Of a stretch of DNA of 64,000 nt, positions 8,869 through 18,856 are shown in pieces. How positions within the stretch are numbered: the stretch's first letter is position 1; every line of letters begins with the position of its first letter. The notes below the pieces were generated by a model. The model was not told the origin of the DNA. It was given only the letters and a program-made list of their open reading frames with translations, and did not search any database. A program made the translations under genes and the position numbers. Origin of the DNA: Lactobacillus melliventris (lineage in GTDB: Bacteria > Bacillota > Bacilli > Lactobacillales > Lactobacillaceae); assembly GCF_013346935.1 (NCBI RefSeq), contig NZ_JAAEEB010000004.1:1-64000 (forward strand), written 5' to 3'.

Positions 8869-10752
8869 TTATTTATTCCTCTTAAACATTTTGCGTAAAT
8901 CACTTTGTCTAATACGCACAATTACCAAATTCCCCTTAGCGTCATGATAAGGATCAGCAATTTGCCGCAGATCAGTCAAAATTGCACCACAATCAGCAGC
9001 CGTCAATTTTTTACGTCCCGAAACTTCTCGTTGAGCTTGATCGGCCGCTATTCTTTTAATTAAATTTTGAGAATTACTTTGATCAACATTTAAAAACAAG
9101 TCTAAAATCTTGCGCACAGAATGCTCAATATTTTGTTTCAACCAGGTGGGATATGATCTTAAAATAAAGGTATCTTGACCAAAATCTTCTAAAAAAATCC
9201 CGATTTTTTTGATGTCCGCAATCTTTTCTTTTATTTGCAAAAAATCCAGGTTGCCAAATTCTAAAATTAAAGGACTCAGCAATCCCTGCTGACTGATTTT
9301 AGAGTTAGATAATTCATGGATAATTTTTTGAAAAGCTAGCAACCTTCTTGCTGCAATCTGATCAATTAAGTATAAATCATCATTATTGGCAGCAATAATA
9401 AACATTGGGGTTTGACCAACAAAACTTAACTCGGGTAAGCTTGCTGCTAACACTTCATCACCGCTTGAAATAATCTCATTATTAGTATTTTTACTAGTAA
9501 AGGGCGTTAAACTGCATTGCTTGACAACATTATCATCCCATGTCGCAGTTATGAGATAATGTTCATCGTCTCGCGGAATATCCAAATTCACATACTGTGA
9601 ATGCTGAATGTGTTTGATTGCTGCTGGAGGCTGTTCATTAATTTCCGCAATTCCTGCATTTGGCCTTTTCGTTTCTACCACATTTTTGTTTAAATTAAAC
9701 TTAAGTTGATCAACCAGTGTATCTTCTTTACTTGAATGTAAATTACTCAATGCATCAGATTTCACGTCATTTTTCAGAAGCACACTACTAATAGCACTGG
9801 TAATCAAGCGACTCAATTCTGTTTCTTTAGATAAGCGAACCTCCCGCTTTGTGGGGTGAACGTTGACATCAACCAACAAGGGGTCCGTCTTGATTTTAAT
9901 AACTGCAATAGGGTAATGTTTGTCAGTAAGATTATTACCATAACCAGCCATCACTGCACTTGCCAACTTAAAATTTCTAATGTAACGGCCATTAAGCAAA
10001 ATAGAAATAAAATTACGAGTAGACCGCGTGAGTTCTGGCTTGGATATTAAACCACTCACTTCAAAATCATTATCACTACCTTTAAAAGGCAACATTCGTT
10101 CAGCAATATTGCGGCCATAAACACTTGATACCGTTTGGCGTAAATTATTATTACCAGCAGTTCTAAGCAGCATCCTTCCTTCGTTCATTAGAGTGAAGGC
10201 AATTTCTGGGTATCCTAATGCAAGACGATTAACAATATCTACTGTTTTCATAATCTCAGTCCTGGGACTGCGCAAATATTTTAATCGTGCCGGGGTATTA
10301 TAGAATAAATCTTTGACCGTTATCTGAGTACCTTGTCTTGCTGCAGCATCTTCCTGCATTTTTTTAACACCAGCAGAAAATTCAGCACGCGTTCCTATTG
10401 CTCCAGAAGAATTAGTTAAAATTTCAACATGACTAACTGCAGCAATCGAGGCTAAAGCTTCTCCTCTAAAACCTAAGGTATTGACATTAAACAAATCATG
10501 TTCACTTTTTATTTTGCTGGTAGCATGTCTGGTAAAAGCAAGATCAATCTGATTACTAGGGATCCCCGAGCCGTTATCTTGAACTACAATCTGTTTTAAA
10601 CCAGCATCAATAAAATCTATTCTAATTCTGCTACTGCCAGCATCAATCGCATTCTCGACCAACTCTTTGACCACACTTGCCGGTCTTTCAATTACTTCCC
10701 CAGCTGCAATCTGATTAGACAGATTAACTGAAAGCTCATGTATTTGTGCCAT
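8869..10752 (-). CDS. mutL: DNA mismatch repair protein MutL
   Basis: 627-residue MutL. The N-terminal GHKL ATPase is intact: SNQIAAGEVIERPASVVKEL (12-31), DNGSGI (59-64), RHATSKI and GFRGEAL (94-100). The C-terminal dimerisation domain is present but its nuclease motifs are poor. The usual DQHAAxERxxYE reads DQIAARRLLAFQ at 464-475, so the key His and Glu are missing. The Cys/His residues expected in the ACxxA and CPHGRP zinc-site motifs are also not found. It may therefore be a MutL without endonuclease activity, or use a diverged site. It starts 2 bp after the mutS stop codon. Confidence 0.95.
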   Translation of the reverse strand: MAQIHELSVNLSNQIAAGEVIERPASVVKELVENAIDAGSSRIRIDFIDAGLKQIVVQDNGSGIPSNQIDLAFTRHATSKIKSEHDLFNVNTLGFRGEALASIAAVSHVEILTNSSGAIGTRAEFSAGVKKMQEDAAARQGTQITVKDLFYNTPARLKYLRSPRTEIMKTVDIVNRLALGYPEIAFTLMNEGRMLLRTAGNNNLRQTVSSVYGRNIAERMLPFKGSDNDFEVSGLISKPELTRSTRNFISILLNGRYIRNFKLASAVMAGYGNNLTDKHYPIAVIKIKTDPLLVDVNVHPTKREVRLSKETELSRLITSAISSVLLKNDVKSDALSNLHSSKEDTLVDQLKFNLNKNVVETKRPNAGIAEINEQPPAAIKHIQHSQYVNLDIPRDDEHYLITATWDDNVVKQCSLTPFTSKNTNNEIISSGDEVLAASLPELSFVGQTPMFIIAANNDDLYLIDQIAARRLLAFQKIIHELSNSKISQQGLLSPLILEFGNLDFLQIKEKIADIKKIGIFLEDFGQDTFILRSYPTWLKQNIEHSVRKILDLFLNVDQSNSQNLIKRIAADQAQREVSGRKKLTAADCGAILTDLRQIADPYHDAKGNLVIVRIRQSDLRKMFKRNK

Positions 10753-10754
10753 GA

Positions 10755-13361
10755 TTAGTTTTCATCCTTTAAATCTTCTTGCCAATTTTCCACCAGTTGC
10801 ATTACTTGCAGGGGTGTTTGATCTGCCAAATAAAGATTAGAAATTTCATCTAGAACATCTTTTTCTTTGTCAGTCAATTCACTGGCAGAATCTAACTCTG
10901 CACCAACTGGTAGTTCCTCGGCCGGCTCATTACTTGAGCTAAATAAATCAAGTTGTGTAGAAGCCGGTCCCAAATTACTACCTTGAGCTTCAAGTCTTTT
11001 AAGCAGCTTAGTAGCTTGGCGTAAAACCTTTCTCGGTAAACCAGCAAGTTGCGCAACATGGATGCCATAACTTTGATCTGCAGGTCCTGGTAAAATTTTA
11101 TGCAGAAAAATCAGCTTGCCGTTTTCTTCAGTTGCTCCTACATGAATATTTTTCAAATGAGGTAAGGTCTGTTCCAAGGCTGTTAACTCGTGAAAGTGTG
11201 TAGCAAATAAAACTTTGGCTCCAACTTCATCATGTAAATACTGCACAATAGCACCAGCTAGAGCCATGCCATCATAAGTGGCTGTTCCCCGCCCGATTTC
11301 ATCAAATAAAACCAAGCTGCGTTTAGTGGCATATTGTAAAGCATCATTTGCTTCAGTCATTTCAACCATAAAGGTACTTTGACCAGAAATCAGATCATCA
11401 GCAGCTCCAATCCGGGTAAAAATTTGATCAAAGATAGGCAAATCTGCGCTATCGGCTGGTACAAATGATCCTATTTGAGCCATTACCGCAATAAGAGCCA
11501 TCTGCCTCATGTATGTACTTTTACCTGACATATTAGGACCTGTTATCAGAAAGATATCAGTATCTTCTGTTAACTTAACATCGTTTGGAATAAAGGAACC
11601 AGCTTTCATCACTTGTTCAACTACTGGGTGACGTCCTAATACTACCTTGACATCTTGATTATCAGTATGAAAATGAGGTCTGCAATAATTATTATCTTCA
11701 GCTACCTGAGCAAAAGCGCAGAAGACATCAAGTTGAGCTACTTGTCCTGCTAACTTTTGTAAGGCTGGAATGTACTTCTTAACTTCCTCTCTTAATTTCA
11801 CAAATAAATCATATTCCAAATCTGTTGATTTAGTTTGTGCTTCTAAAATAAGATTTTCATGTTCTTTAAGTTCTGGAGTGATATAGCGCTCTGCATTGGT
11901 CAAAGTTTGCTTACGAGTATACCGGTCTAAAGGAACCTTACTCTTATTTGAATTTGTAACTTGAATATAGTAACCAAAGACCTTGTTATAACCAACTTTT
12001 AAATTATCAATACCCGTTTGAGCTCGTTCATTCTGCTCCATTTCAGTCAACCACTTTTTACCATTATTCATAGCATTTCGATAGCGATCTAATTGACTAT
12101 CAACACCATCCTTGATTAATCCTCCTTCAGTTGTCAAAATTGGGGGTTGATCAACAATAGTAGCGGTAATCAATTTGGCAATTCCTTTTAAGGGATCAAT
12201 TTGTCTGGCAAAAATTTGCAAATTTTTATTTTCAGCCTTTTGCATTGCTGTCAAAATTGTTGGTACGGCATTAAGAGAATGAGCCAACTGTAATAACTCT
12301 CTGGCATTGACATTACCAAAAGCAATTCGCCCCGTTAAGCGTTCTAAGTCATAAACTCCCTTGAGAGCATCATTAATATTTTCCCGGGTAAAGTACTCAT
12401 CAATTAACGCCTGTACCATCTCTTGGCGCCTGTTTAACTGCTCAACAGATAATAATGGCCGAGCAAGCCATTGTTTTAACAAGCGTCCACCCATTGCGGT
12501 ATGTGTTTTATCAAGCACCCAAAAAAGTGAACCCATCTTCTTACCTGTTTTTGCAGATGCGATCAATTCTAAATTATCCCGCACGGTATGCGACATTTGT
12601 AAATATTGATTGACTTCATAGCTTTTAGCGACTTGTAAATGCGCTAAACTACGACGCTGAGTTTGTAATAAATATCCTACCAGTTGTTTTACAGCAGCTT
12701 TTTCAGCAGAGTTTGTCAGATCCTGTTCAGCAAACGAAATCTCCGCATGTTTGCCAGTTAACTCTACCGGTTCTGAGACGGTGATATTTGCTTTATGAAA
12801 AAAATTATTATCCTGATCATTTAAGTGACCATTAAAAACAACTTCACGGGTACGCAATGACAATAGTTCATTTGAAACAGCCGCAAAGCTCTTCAAATGA
12901 GTGGCATAAATTTCACCAGTCGATAAATCACTGTATGCTAATCCAAAACAACTTTTAGTAGTCACAACTGATGTCAGATAATTCGATTCCTTGGCTTCAC
13001 TGGGTTTGTCATTCATCAAGGTTCCGGGAGTCACAAGTTGGATAATACCACGTTTAACCATCCCCTTGGCCTTTTTCGGATCTTCAAGCTGCTCGCATAA
13101 AGCCACCTTATAACCCTTTTCAACCAGGGTATCAACATAAGATTGTACTGCCACATGAGGTACTCCTGCCATAGGGACAGGGTTTTCTGCTTTGTTTGAC
13201 CTGTGAGTCAAGGTTAATTCTAAAATTTGTGCACCTTTAACCGCATCGTCTTCAAATAATTCGTAAAAATCGCCTACCCGATAAAAAAGGAAAGCGTCGG
13301 GATACTGCTTTTTGATTTGGTGATATTGCTCCATCATCGGAGTCAGGTTTGTTTGCGCCAT
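10755..13361 (-). CDS. mutS: DNA mismatch recognition protein MutS
   Basis: Mismatch-binding ATPase, 868 residues. The N-terminal mismatch wedge reads FYELFEDD, the ATPase has Walker A GPNMSGKST and Walker B LVLFDEIGRGT, and the C-terminal region carries QLDLF, a beta-clamp binding motif. The start at 13361 is chosen over an upstream ATG because AGAAGGAGAA is 5 nt before it and the resulting MAQTNLTPMMEQY terminus is typical. It is first in a mutS-mutL-ruvA-ruvB-yajC cluster. Confidence 0.97.
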   Translation of the reverse strand: MAQTNLTPMMEQYHQIKKQYPDAFLFYRVGDFYELFEDDAVKGAQILELTLTHRSNKAENPVPMAGVPHVAVQSYVDTLVEKGYKVALCEQLEDPKKAKGMVKRGIIQLVTPGTLMNDKPSEAKESNYLTSVVTTKSCFGLAYSDLSTGEIYATHLKSFAAVSNELLSLRTREVVFNGHLNDQDNNFFHKANITVSEPVELTGKHAEISFAEQDLTNSAEKAAVKQLVGYLLQTQRRSLAHLQVAKSYEVNQYLQMSHTVRDNLELIASAKTGKKMGSLFWVLDKTHTAMGGRLLKQWLARPLLSVEQLNRRQEMVQALIDEYFTRENINDALKGVYDLERLTGRIAFGNVNARELLQLAHSLNAVPTILTAMQKAENKNLQIFARQIDPLKGIAKLITATIVDQPPILTTEGGLIKDGVDSQLDRYRNAMNNGKKWLTEMEQNERAQTGIDNLKVGYNKVFGYYIQVTNSNKSKVPLDRYTRKQTLTNAERYITPELKEHENLILEAQTKSTDLEYDLFVKLREEVKKYIPALQKLAGQVAQLDVFCAFAQVAEDNNYCRPHFHTDNQDVKVVLGRHPVVEQVMKAGSFIPNDVKLTEDTDIFLITGPNMSGKSTYMRQMALIAVMAQIGSFVPADSADLPIFDQIFTRIGAADDLISGQSTFMVEMTEANDALQYATKRSLVLFDEIGRGTATYDGMALAGAIVQYLHDEVGAKVLFATHFHELTALEQTLPHLKNIHVGATEENGKLIFLHKILPGPADQSYGIHVAQLAGLPRKVLRQATKLLKRLEAQGSNLGPASTQLDLFSSSNEPAEELPVGAELDSASELTDKEKDVLDEISNLYLADQTPLQVMQLVENWQEDLKDEN

Positions 13362-13392
13362 TATTCTCCTTCTTTTCTGCATTACTGTTATT

Positions 13393-13421
13393 ATTATACG
13401 CTAAACTATTCATTAAAAGAA
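13393..13421 (-). promoter_or_regulatory. Possible mutS promoter
   Basis: A perfect -10 TATAAT (13393-13398, reverse strand) lies 32 bp upstream of the mutS start. The best -35 with a 17-bp spacer is only TTCTTT, so the call rests mainly on the -10. Confidence 0.4.
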
Positions 13422-13449
13422 AAAAGACCGCAAGTAAAACGATCTCTTC
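13414..13449 (-). terminator. Terminator after pcp
   Basis: A 9-bp stem with G-U pairs (AAGAGATCG/CGGTCTTTT) and a 9-nt loop followed by a T run on the reverse strand separates pcp from the mutS promoter. Confidence 0.75.
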
Positions 13450-13477
13450 TCACAACACATATAAATAATTCAAAAAA

Positions 13478-14125
13478 TTAGGCAATATGTCCTTCAACAC
13501 TTGCTAAATCTTTCTTGCCATCCATCTTCACAATTGCACTAATGGCAGCCGTAATACCTTTTACATCATCTGCTAAGCTCAGACAAGGAGTTTCTGGTTT
13601 AGCAACAACTTGTTCTGGTAAATACGGAATGTGCATAAAGCCAGCTTTTAAGTCATGAAATTCTTTATCAATCATATACTGCACTTGATACATAATGTGG
13701 TTGCAGACAAATGTACCTGCCGTCGTAGAAACTGAACTTGGAAGTCCAGCTTCCCTAATTGCCCGTGCCATTGCCTTAACAGGCAGTTGCGTAAAATATG
13801 CATTTTGACCGTCTGCATGAATAGGACAGGCAAGTGGCTGGTACCCTTTATTATCAGCAATGCGGCCATCATCAAAATTAATAGCTACACGCTCAGGGGT
13901 CAGTGCAAACCGACCACCAGCCTGTCCGATATTTAAAACATAATCAGGTTTTTCTTTAAGAATAGCTTCATGAACCACATCGGCACAATCTCCGAAAACT
14001 GTTGGTATTTCAAGTTTTATAATTTGTGCACCAGCGATTTCATCATCCAGTCGTTTAACTGCCTCAATTGCAGGATTAATTTCATCTTCACCAAATGGAT
14101 CAAAACCTGTTACAAGAATTTTCAT
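13478..14125 (-). CDS. pcp: Pyrrolidone-carboxylate (pyroglutamyl) peptidase I
   Basis: Cysteine peptidase (family C15) that removes N-terminal 5-oxoproline from peptides in the cytoplasm. It has 215 residues, the normal length. The catalytic triad is visible as Glu78 (TPERVAIN), Cys141 ([11 protein letters not shown]) and His165 ([11 protein letters not shown]). It lies 20 bp downstream of a DUF979/DUF969 pair and is the last gene before a terminator, so the three are one transcript. This points to combined uptake and processing of pyroglutamyl compounds. Confidence 0.96.
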   Translation of the reverse strand: MKILVTGFDPFGEDEINPAIEAVKRLDDEIAGAQIIKLEIPTVFGDCADVVHEAILKEKPDYVLNIGQAGGRFALTPERVAINFDDGRIADNKGYQPLACPIHADGQNAYFTQLPVKAMARAIREAGLPSSVSTTAGTFVCNHIMYQVQYMIDKEFHDLKAGFMHIPYLPEQVVAKPETPCLSLADDVKGITAAISAIVKMDGKKDLASVEGHIA

Positions 14126-14145
14126 TATCTTCTCTCCTCACTATC

Positions 14146-15069
14146 TTAAAATGCCAAAAAGTACATTAGAATAATTTGAATAAGCAACATGCTGATTGCG
14201 ATCGGAAATTGTTGTTTAATTACGCCTAGTTGATCTTTCATTTCCATAAGAGCAACTGGTAAGGTGTTAAAGTTTGCAGCCATTGGTGTTAACAGCGTAC
14301 CGCAATAACCCGAAGTCATCCCTAAAGCTGCAACTACAACCGGTGAACCTCCTTGTGCCACAACAAAAGGGATGCCAATGCCAGCAGTAATAACTGCAAA
14401 GGCCGCAAACGCATTACCCATAATAGCAGTAAACAAAGCCATGGCAACACAATAGAGTGTAACTCCCAATAAATGGTTTCCAATAGGAAAAAGTCCGGAA
14501 ATAGCCTTAGCAGTAACTTGTCCCACACCTGAAGCTGTAAACACCACACCTAAAGTAGCAAGCAGTTGTGGTAAGATTCCGGCTGACCCTACCGAACGCA
14601 CCATTCTCTGAGTATCTTCATACACAACTTTAGCATTTGCTTTTGTCAGAATTTGTGCGCAAATAAGTGAAACAATTGCTGCCACACCTATACCTACTTG
14701 ACCACCTAGATTAGTAAATTGGGCTATTAATAAAGCTAAAACTGCTAGCAAGATACTTGGCAAAAAGATCCAGTTGCCAATGCGTTTAACAGTTTGTTGA
14801 GCAACTTTTTCATCCAAATCCCTGATGTGACCTACGCGAACCTGTTTAAACAGAGATAATAAAGCAACAATTATTATAATTGCACCGTTAATTGCATTCG
14901 AAAGCCATTGGCCACAACAGAATAGTATTGCAAACAAAAACCAGAAAAGCCCGGTACCCCAACGCACAGGATTTGATTGATCACGCCAAGACTCAATTGC
15001 TGCAGCCAAGAAAAACAGCCCGATTAAGATATAGAACGCTAATAAAATATTATTGATTAAAGTATCCAT
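14146..15069 (-). CDS. DUF979 family membrane protein, predicted permease subunit
   Basis: 307-residue integral membrane protein with about nine hydrophobic segments, recognised as DUF979. A glycine-rich region (ITAGIGIPFVVAQGGSPVVV, then GMTSGYCGTLLTPMAANFN) resembles the substrate-site loops of ion-coupled transporters. It lies 8 bp after its partner DUF969 and 20 bp before pcp. The DUF969-DUF979-pcp order recurs in Firmicutes, so a shared role in transporting 5-oxoproline or pyroglutamyl peptides is likely. This is inference; the substrate has not been shown here. Confidence 0.85.
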   Translation of the reverse strand: MDTLINNILLAFYILIGLFFLAAAIESWRDQSNPVRWGTGLFWFLFAILFCCGQWLSNAINGAIIIIVALLSLFKQVRVGHIRDLDEKVAQQTVKRIGNWIFLPSILLAVLALLIAQFTNLGGQVGIGVAAIVSLICAQILTKANAKVVYEDTQRMVRSVGSAGILPQLLATLGVVFTASGVGQVTAKAISGLFPIGNHLLGVTLYCVAMALFTAIMGNAFAAFAVITAGIGIPFVVAQGGSPVVVAALGMTSGYCGTLLTPMAANFNTLPVALMEMKDQLGVIKQQFPIAISMLLIQIILMYFLAF

Positions 15070-15077
15070 TATTTCTC

Positions 15078-15746
15078 CTACTTCTCTTGCTGTTTGAGTA
15101 ATTTTTGGTCAAACACATGATTGTAAAGCACACATAAAATATAACTGATGATTGCAACTGGAAAAGTGTATAGAACTATGCCACTAGGATCAACTGGGTG
15201 ACCCAGTGATTTCATAGTACTTGCAATAAGTAGAACGCTTGAAGAAGCTACGAATAAATTTTGGGCAAAGAAATTACCAAAATTTTCTGTTGCAGCCGCC
15301 CTACCTTTGATTTGGTCTACTTCAAGAGGCGTCAATTCGCTATTAACCTTACCGGCCGCTTGTGCCATTGGATTAATTAGTGGCGCAATAAATTGGACGT
15401 GTCCTTGTAGAGATATACCAAAGGCACCAGCAATTTCACGAATGGCTTGGTAAATATCGAAAATACGACCTGGCGTCAATTTTTTCATTTTTTTAATCAA
15501 ATTAACAGCAGCTTGCTTTAAGCCATGTCTTTCTAAAATACCAATTGTCGGTAAAGTCAGAAAAAACAGGGAAACCATGCGATTATCCATAAATCCTTTA
15601 CCCAAAATTGTCAAAAACGAGACAAAATCAATTCCTGAAACTAAGGCTGTAATTAAAGCAGCAATAATAACCACGGCTATGGTATCAAGTCCCAGCGCAA
15701 AGCCAATCACTATGACTACTATACCTAGTAAACTTAAATATTCCAC
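15078..15746 (-). CDS. DUF969 family membrane protein, predicted permease subunit
   Basis: 222-residue membrane protein with about five or six transmembrane segments, recognised as DUF969. The motifs FISFLTILGKGF-like (VSFLTILGKGFMDNRMVSLF) and RAAATENFGNFFAQN are typical of the family. A GTG start at 15746 has GGAAGGA 6 nt upstream. It is the first gene of the DUF969-DUF979-pcp transcript. It probably forms a two-part secondary transporter with the DUF979 protein; the substrate is unproven. Confidence 0.85.
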   Translation of the reverse strand: MEYLSLLGIVVIVIGFALGLDTIAVVIIAALITALVSGIDFVSFLTILGKGFMDNRMVSLFFLTLPTIGILERHGLKQAAVNLIKKMKKLTPGRIFDIYQAIREIAGAFGISLQGHVQFIAPLINPMAQAAGKVNSELTPLEVDQIKGRAAATENFGNFFAQNLFVASSSVLLIASTMKSLGHPVDPSGIVLYTFPVAIISYILCVLYNHVFDQKLLKQQEK

Positions 15747-15810
15747 TAATATTCCTTCCTAATGTAAAGGCAGTATTTATTTATCAAATTCTGATAACTT
15801 GTATATTAAA

Positions 15811-15857
15811 CAAAAAAATCCTACCAGCAAGCCCCACAGGATTGCTAGTAGGATTTA
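15811..15857 (-). terminator. Terminator of groES-groEL
   Basis: A long stem (AATCCTACTAGCAATCC paired with GGCTTGCTGGTAGGATT, one mismatch) followed by TTTTTTTG on the reverse strand, 24 bp after groEL. Confidence 0.92.
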
Positions 15858-15880
15858 TTAATTAATTAATAAAAACTAAA

Positions 15881-17521
<1,641 letters not shown>

Positions 17522-17525
17522 TTAA

Positions 17526-17810
17526 TTACTTAACAATTGCTAAAATATCTTTTTCGTGAAGGACTAAATATTTTTCACCATCGTATTTAACATCTGTACC
17601 AGAATACTTGTCGTATAAAACAACGTCACCTTCCTTAACAGTCATAGGTATTTTGTTGCCATTTTCAGCAAAGTTACCTTCACCAACAGCAACTACTTCA
17701 CCTTCTGTCGGCTTTTGTTTAGCATTAGAAGCCAGGACGATTCCGCCTACAGTCTTTTCTTCTTCTTCTTTAACTTTTACGATCACGCGATCACCAATTG
17801 GTTGTAACAC
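17526..17810 (-). CDS. groES: Co-chaperonin GroES (10 kDa)
   Basis: 94-residue lid of the chaperonin. It has the N-terminal [12 protein letters not shown], the mobile-loop region [16 protein letters not shown] and the C-terminal [16 protein letters not shown]. The start is a GTG with AGGAGGG 6-7 nt upstream. It is first in the groES-groEL operon, 45 bp downstream of a CIRCE operator. Confidence 0.98.
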   Translation of the reverse strand: MLQPIGDRVIVKVKEEEEKTVGGIVLASNAKQKPTEGEVVAVGEGNFAENGNKIPMTVKEGDVVLYDKYSGTDVKYDGEKYLVLHEKDILAIVK

Positions 17811-17854
17811 GTTTGTCCCTCCTAAAATTAAATTTTAATCTCTTTTATGTGCCA

Positions 17855-17881
17855 TTAGCACTCCTATTTGTCAAGTGCTAA
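17855..17881 (-). promoter_or_regulatory. CIRCE operator 1 (HrcA binding site)
   Basis: TTAGCACTC-N9-AAGTGCTAA matches the CIRCE inverted repeat (TTAGCACTC-N9-GAGTGCTAA) with one change. It sits between the groESL -10 and the groES ribosome binding site, the standard position for HrcA repression. hrcA itself is not in the window. Confidence 0.95.
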
Positions 17882-17893
17882 CTTACATTTATG

Positions 17894-17922
17894 ATAATAA
17901 CCCCTTTTATGAAAAAATGCAA
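17894..17922 (-). promoter_or_regulatory. groESL promoter
   Basis: On the reverse strand a -35 TTGCAT (17917-17922) and a -10 TATTAT (17894-17899) with a 17-bp spacer lie exactly between two CIRCE repeats. Confidence 0.75.
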
Positions 17923-17923
17923 G

Positions 17924-17958
17924 AAAAAATTAGCACTTTGAGTAAAAAAGTGCTAATT
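17924..17958 (-). terminator. rex terminator overlapping CIRCE 2
   Basis: Read as RNA from rex, the second CIRCE forms a 9-bp hairpin followed by TTTTTTC, 14 bp after the rex stop codon. The same bases can therefore serve as terminator and operator. Confidence 0.6.
17930..17956 (-). promoter_or_regulatory. CIRCE operator 2, upstream of the groESL promoter
   Basis: TTAGCACTT-N9-AAGTGCTAA is a second CIRCE-like repeat with perfect 9-bp arms; each arm differs from the consensus at its innermost base. It lies 7 bp upstream of the -35. Double CIRCE arrangements are known at chaperone operons in Gram-positive bacteria. Confidence 0.8.
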
Positions 17959-17971
17959 TGCTTTTTTAAAA

Positions 17972-18607
17972 CTATTTTTTCTTATCCGAATCAAGAAAGT
18001 AAATAAGTGTCTGCAACTCAGTAGCCAAATCAACGTTTTGAATTCTAATGCCACTTGGTGCAGATAAACGAATTGGGGTGAAATTCATGATTCCCTTAAT
18101 TCCAGCTTCTACCATATCATCAGCAGTTTTTTGAGCAGCCGCAGATGGCACCGTTAAAATCGCAATAGAAATTTGTTGGTCACTAAGCTGCTTTTTAAGT
18201 TCACTCATATCATAGACAGGCACACCGCTTAGAATTCTGCCGGTAATTTTTGCATCAATATCAAAAGCACAAGAAATGCGAATATTATTTGAGCGTTTAA
18301 AATTGTAATTTAATAAAGCATGACCCAGGTTACCTACGCCAACCAAAGCAACATTTGTTAAAGTGTCTTGGTTTAAAATCTTTTTAAAAAAAGAAAGTAA
18401 ACTTTTTACATCGTAGCCATAACCCCTTTTGCCCAAAGCGCCGAAATAAGAAAAATCACGTCTGATTGAAGCACTGTCTACCTGAACAGCTTCAGACAAT
18501 TCAGTCGAAGAAACTTTTTCTTTGCCAGCCTCATTTAAGATAATAAGATAACGGTAATATAACGGCAACCTTTTAGCCGTTGCCGTTGGTATTTTGATTT
18601 TTTCCAT
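17972..18607 (-). CDS. rex: Redox-sensing transcriptional repressor Rex
   Basis: Rex senses the NADH/NAD+ ratio and represses fermentation and respiration genes. The 211-residue protein has an N-terminal winged helix ([20 protein letters not shown]), the Rex-specific [14 protein letters not shown] linker and a Rossmann NAD(H)-binding domain starting at [12 protein letters not shown]. It is transcribed alone, with its own promoter and a terminator that overlaps a CIRCE repeat. A Rex-like operator half-match lies in its leader, suggesting self-control. Confidence 0.97.
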   Translation of the reverse strand: MEKIKIPTATAKRLPLYYRYLIILNEAGKEKVSSTELSEAVQVDSASIRRDFSYFGALGKRGYGYDVKSLLSFFKKILNQDTLTNVALVGVGNLGHALLNYNFKRSNNIRISCAFDIDAKITGRILSGVPVYDMSELKKQLSDQQISIAILTVPSAAAQKTADDMVEAGIKGIMNFTPIRLSAPSGIRIQNVDLATELQTLIYFLDSDKKK

Positions 18608-18648
18608 TTAAGAAGCCTCCAACTTAATTAAGTAACCATAATTCGTTC

Positions 18649-18666
18649 TTGTGAATTTCTCAGCAA
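18649..18666 (-). promoter_or_regulatory. Candidate Rex operator in the rex leader
   Basis: The 18-bp stretch has a good TTGTGAAT half (18649-18656), while the other half is degenerate (about 12 of 18 bases match TTGTGAAATATTTCACAA). It lies just downstream of the rex -10, where bound Rex would block its own gene. The call is tentative. Confidence 0.35.
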
Positions 18667-18674
18667 TCAATTCT

Positions 18675-18704
18675 ATTTTACCTATAAATTTACGTCATTT
18701 GCAA
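18675..18704 (-). promoter_or_regulatory. rex promoter
   Basis: On the reverse strand a -35 TTGCAA (18699-18704) and a -10 TAAAAT (18675-18680) with an 18-bp spacer lie about 70 bp upstream of rex. Confidence 0.5.
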
Positions 18705-18828
18705 ACATTTTTTTCACAATCTTTTAAATTTTAGCATAATGGTAACAGGCTTGATAATAGAAACTGGTATTTTTGCTCTTTTTCTTTCATATATCCATCA
18801 AACTCTCACACAAGAATTTCACTACGTA

Positions 18829-18837
18829 TGCTAAAAT
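18829..18837 (+). promoter_or_regulatory. Extended -10 promoter of the ABC-F gene
   Basis: TGCTAAAAT is a good extended -10 with no clear -35. It would start transcription near 18844, leaving a very short leader that holds the AGGTGA ribosome binding site. Confidence 0.45.
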
Positions 18838-18856
18838 GGTTTTTAGGTGAAAAATT

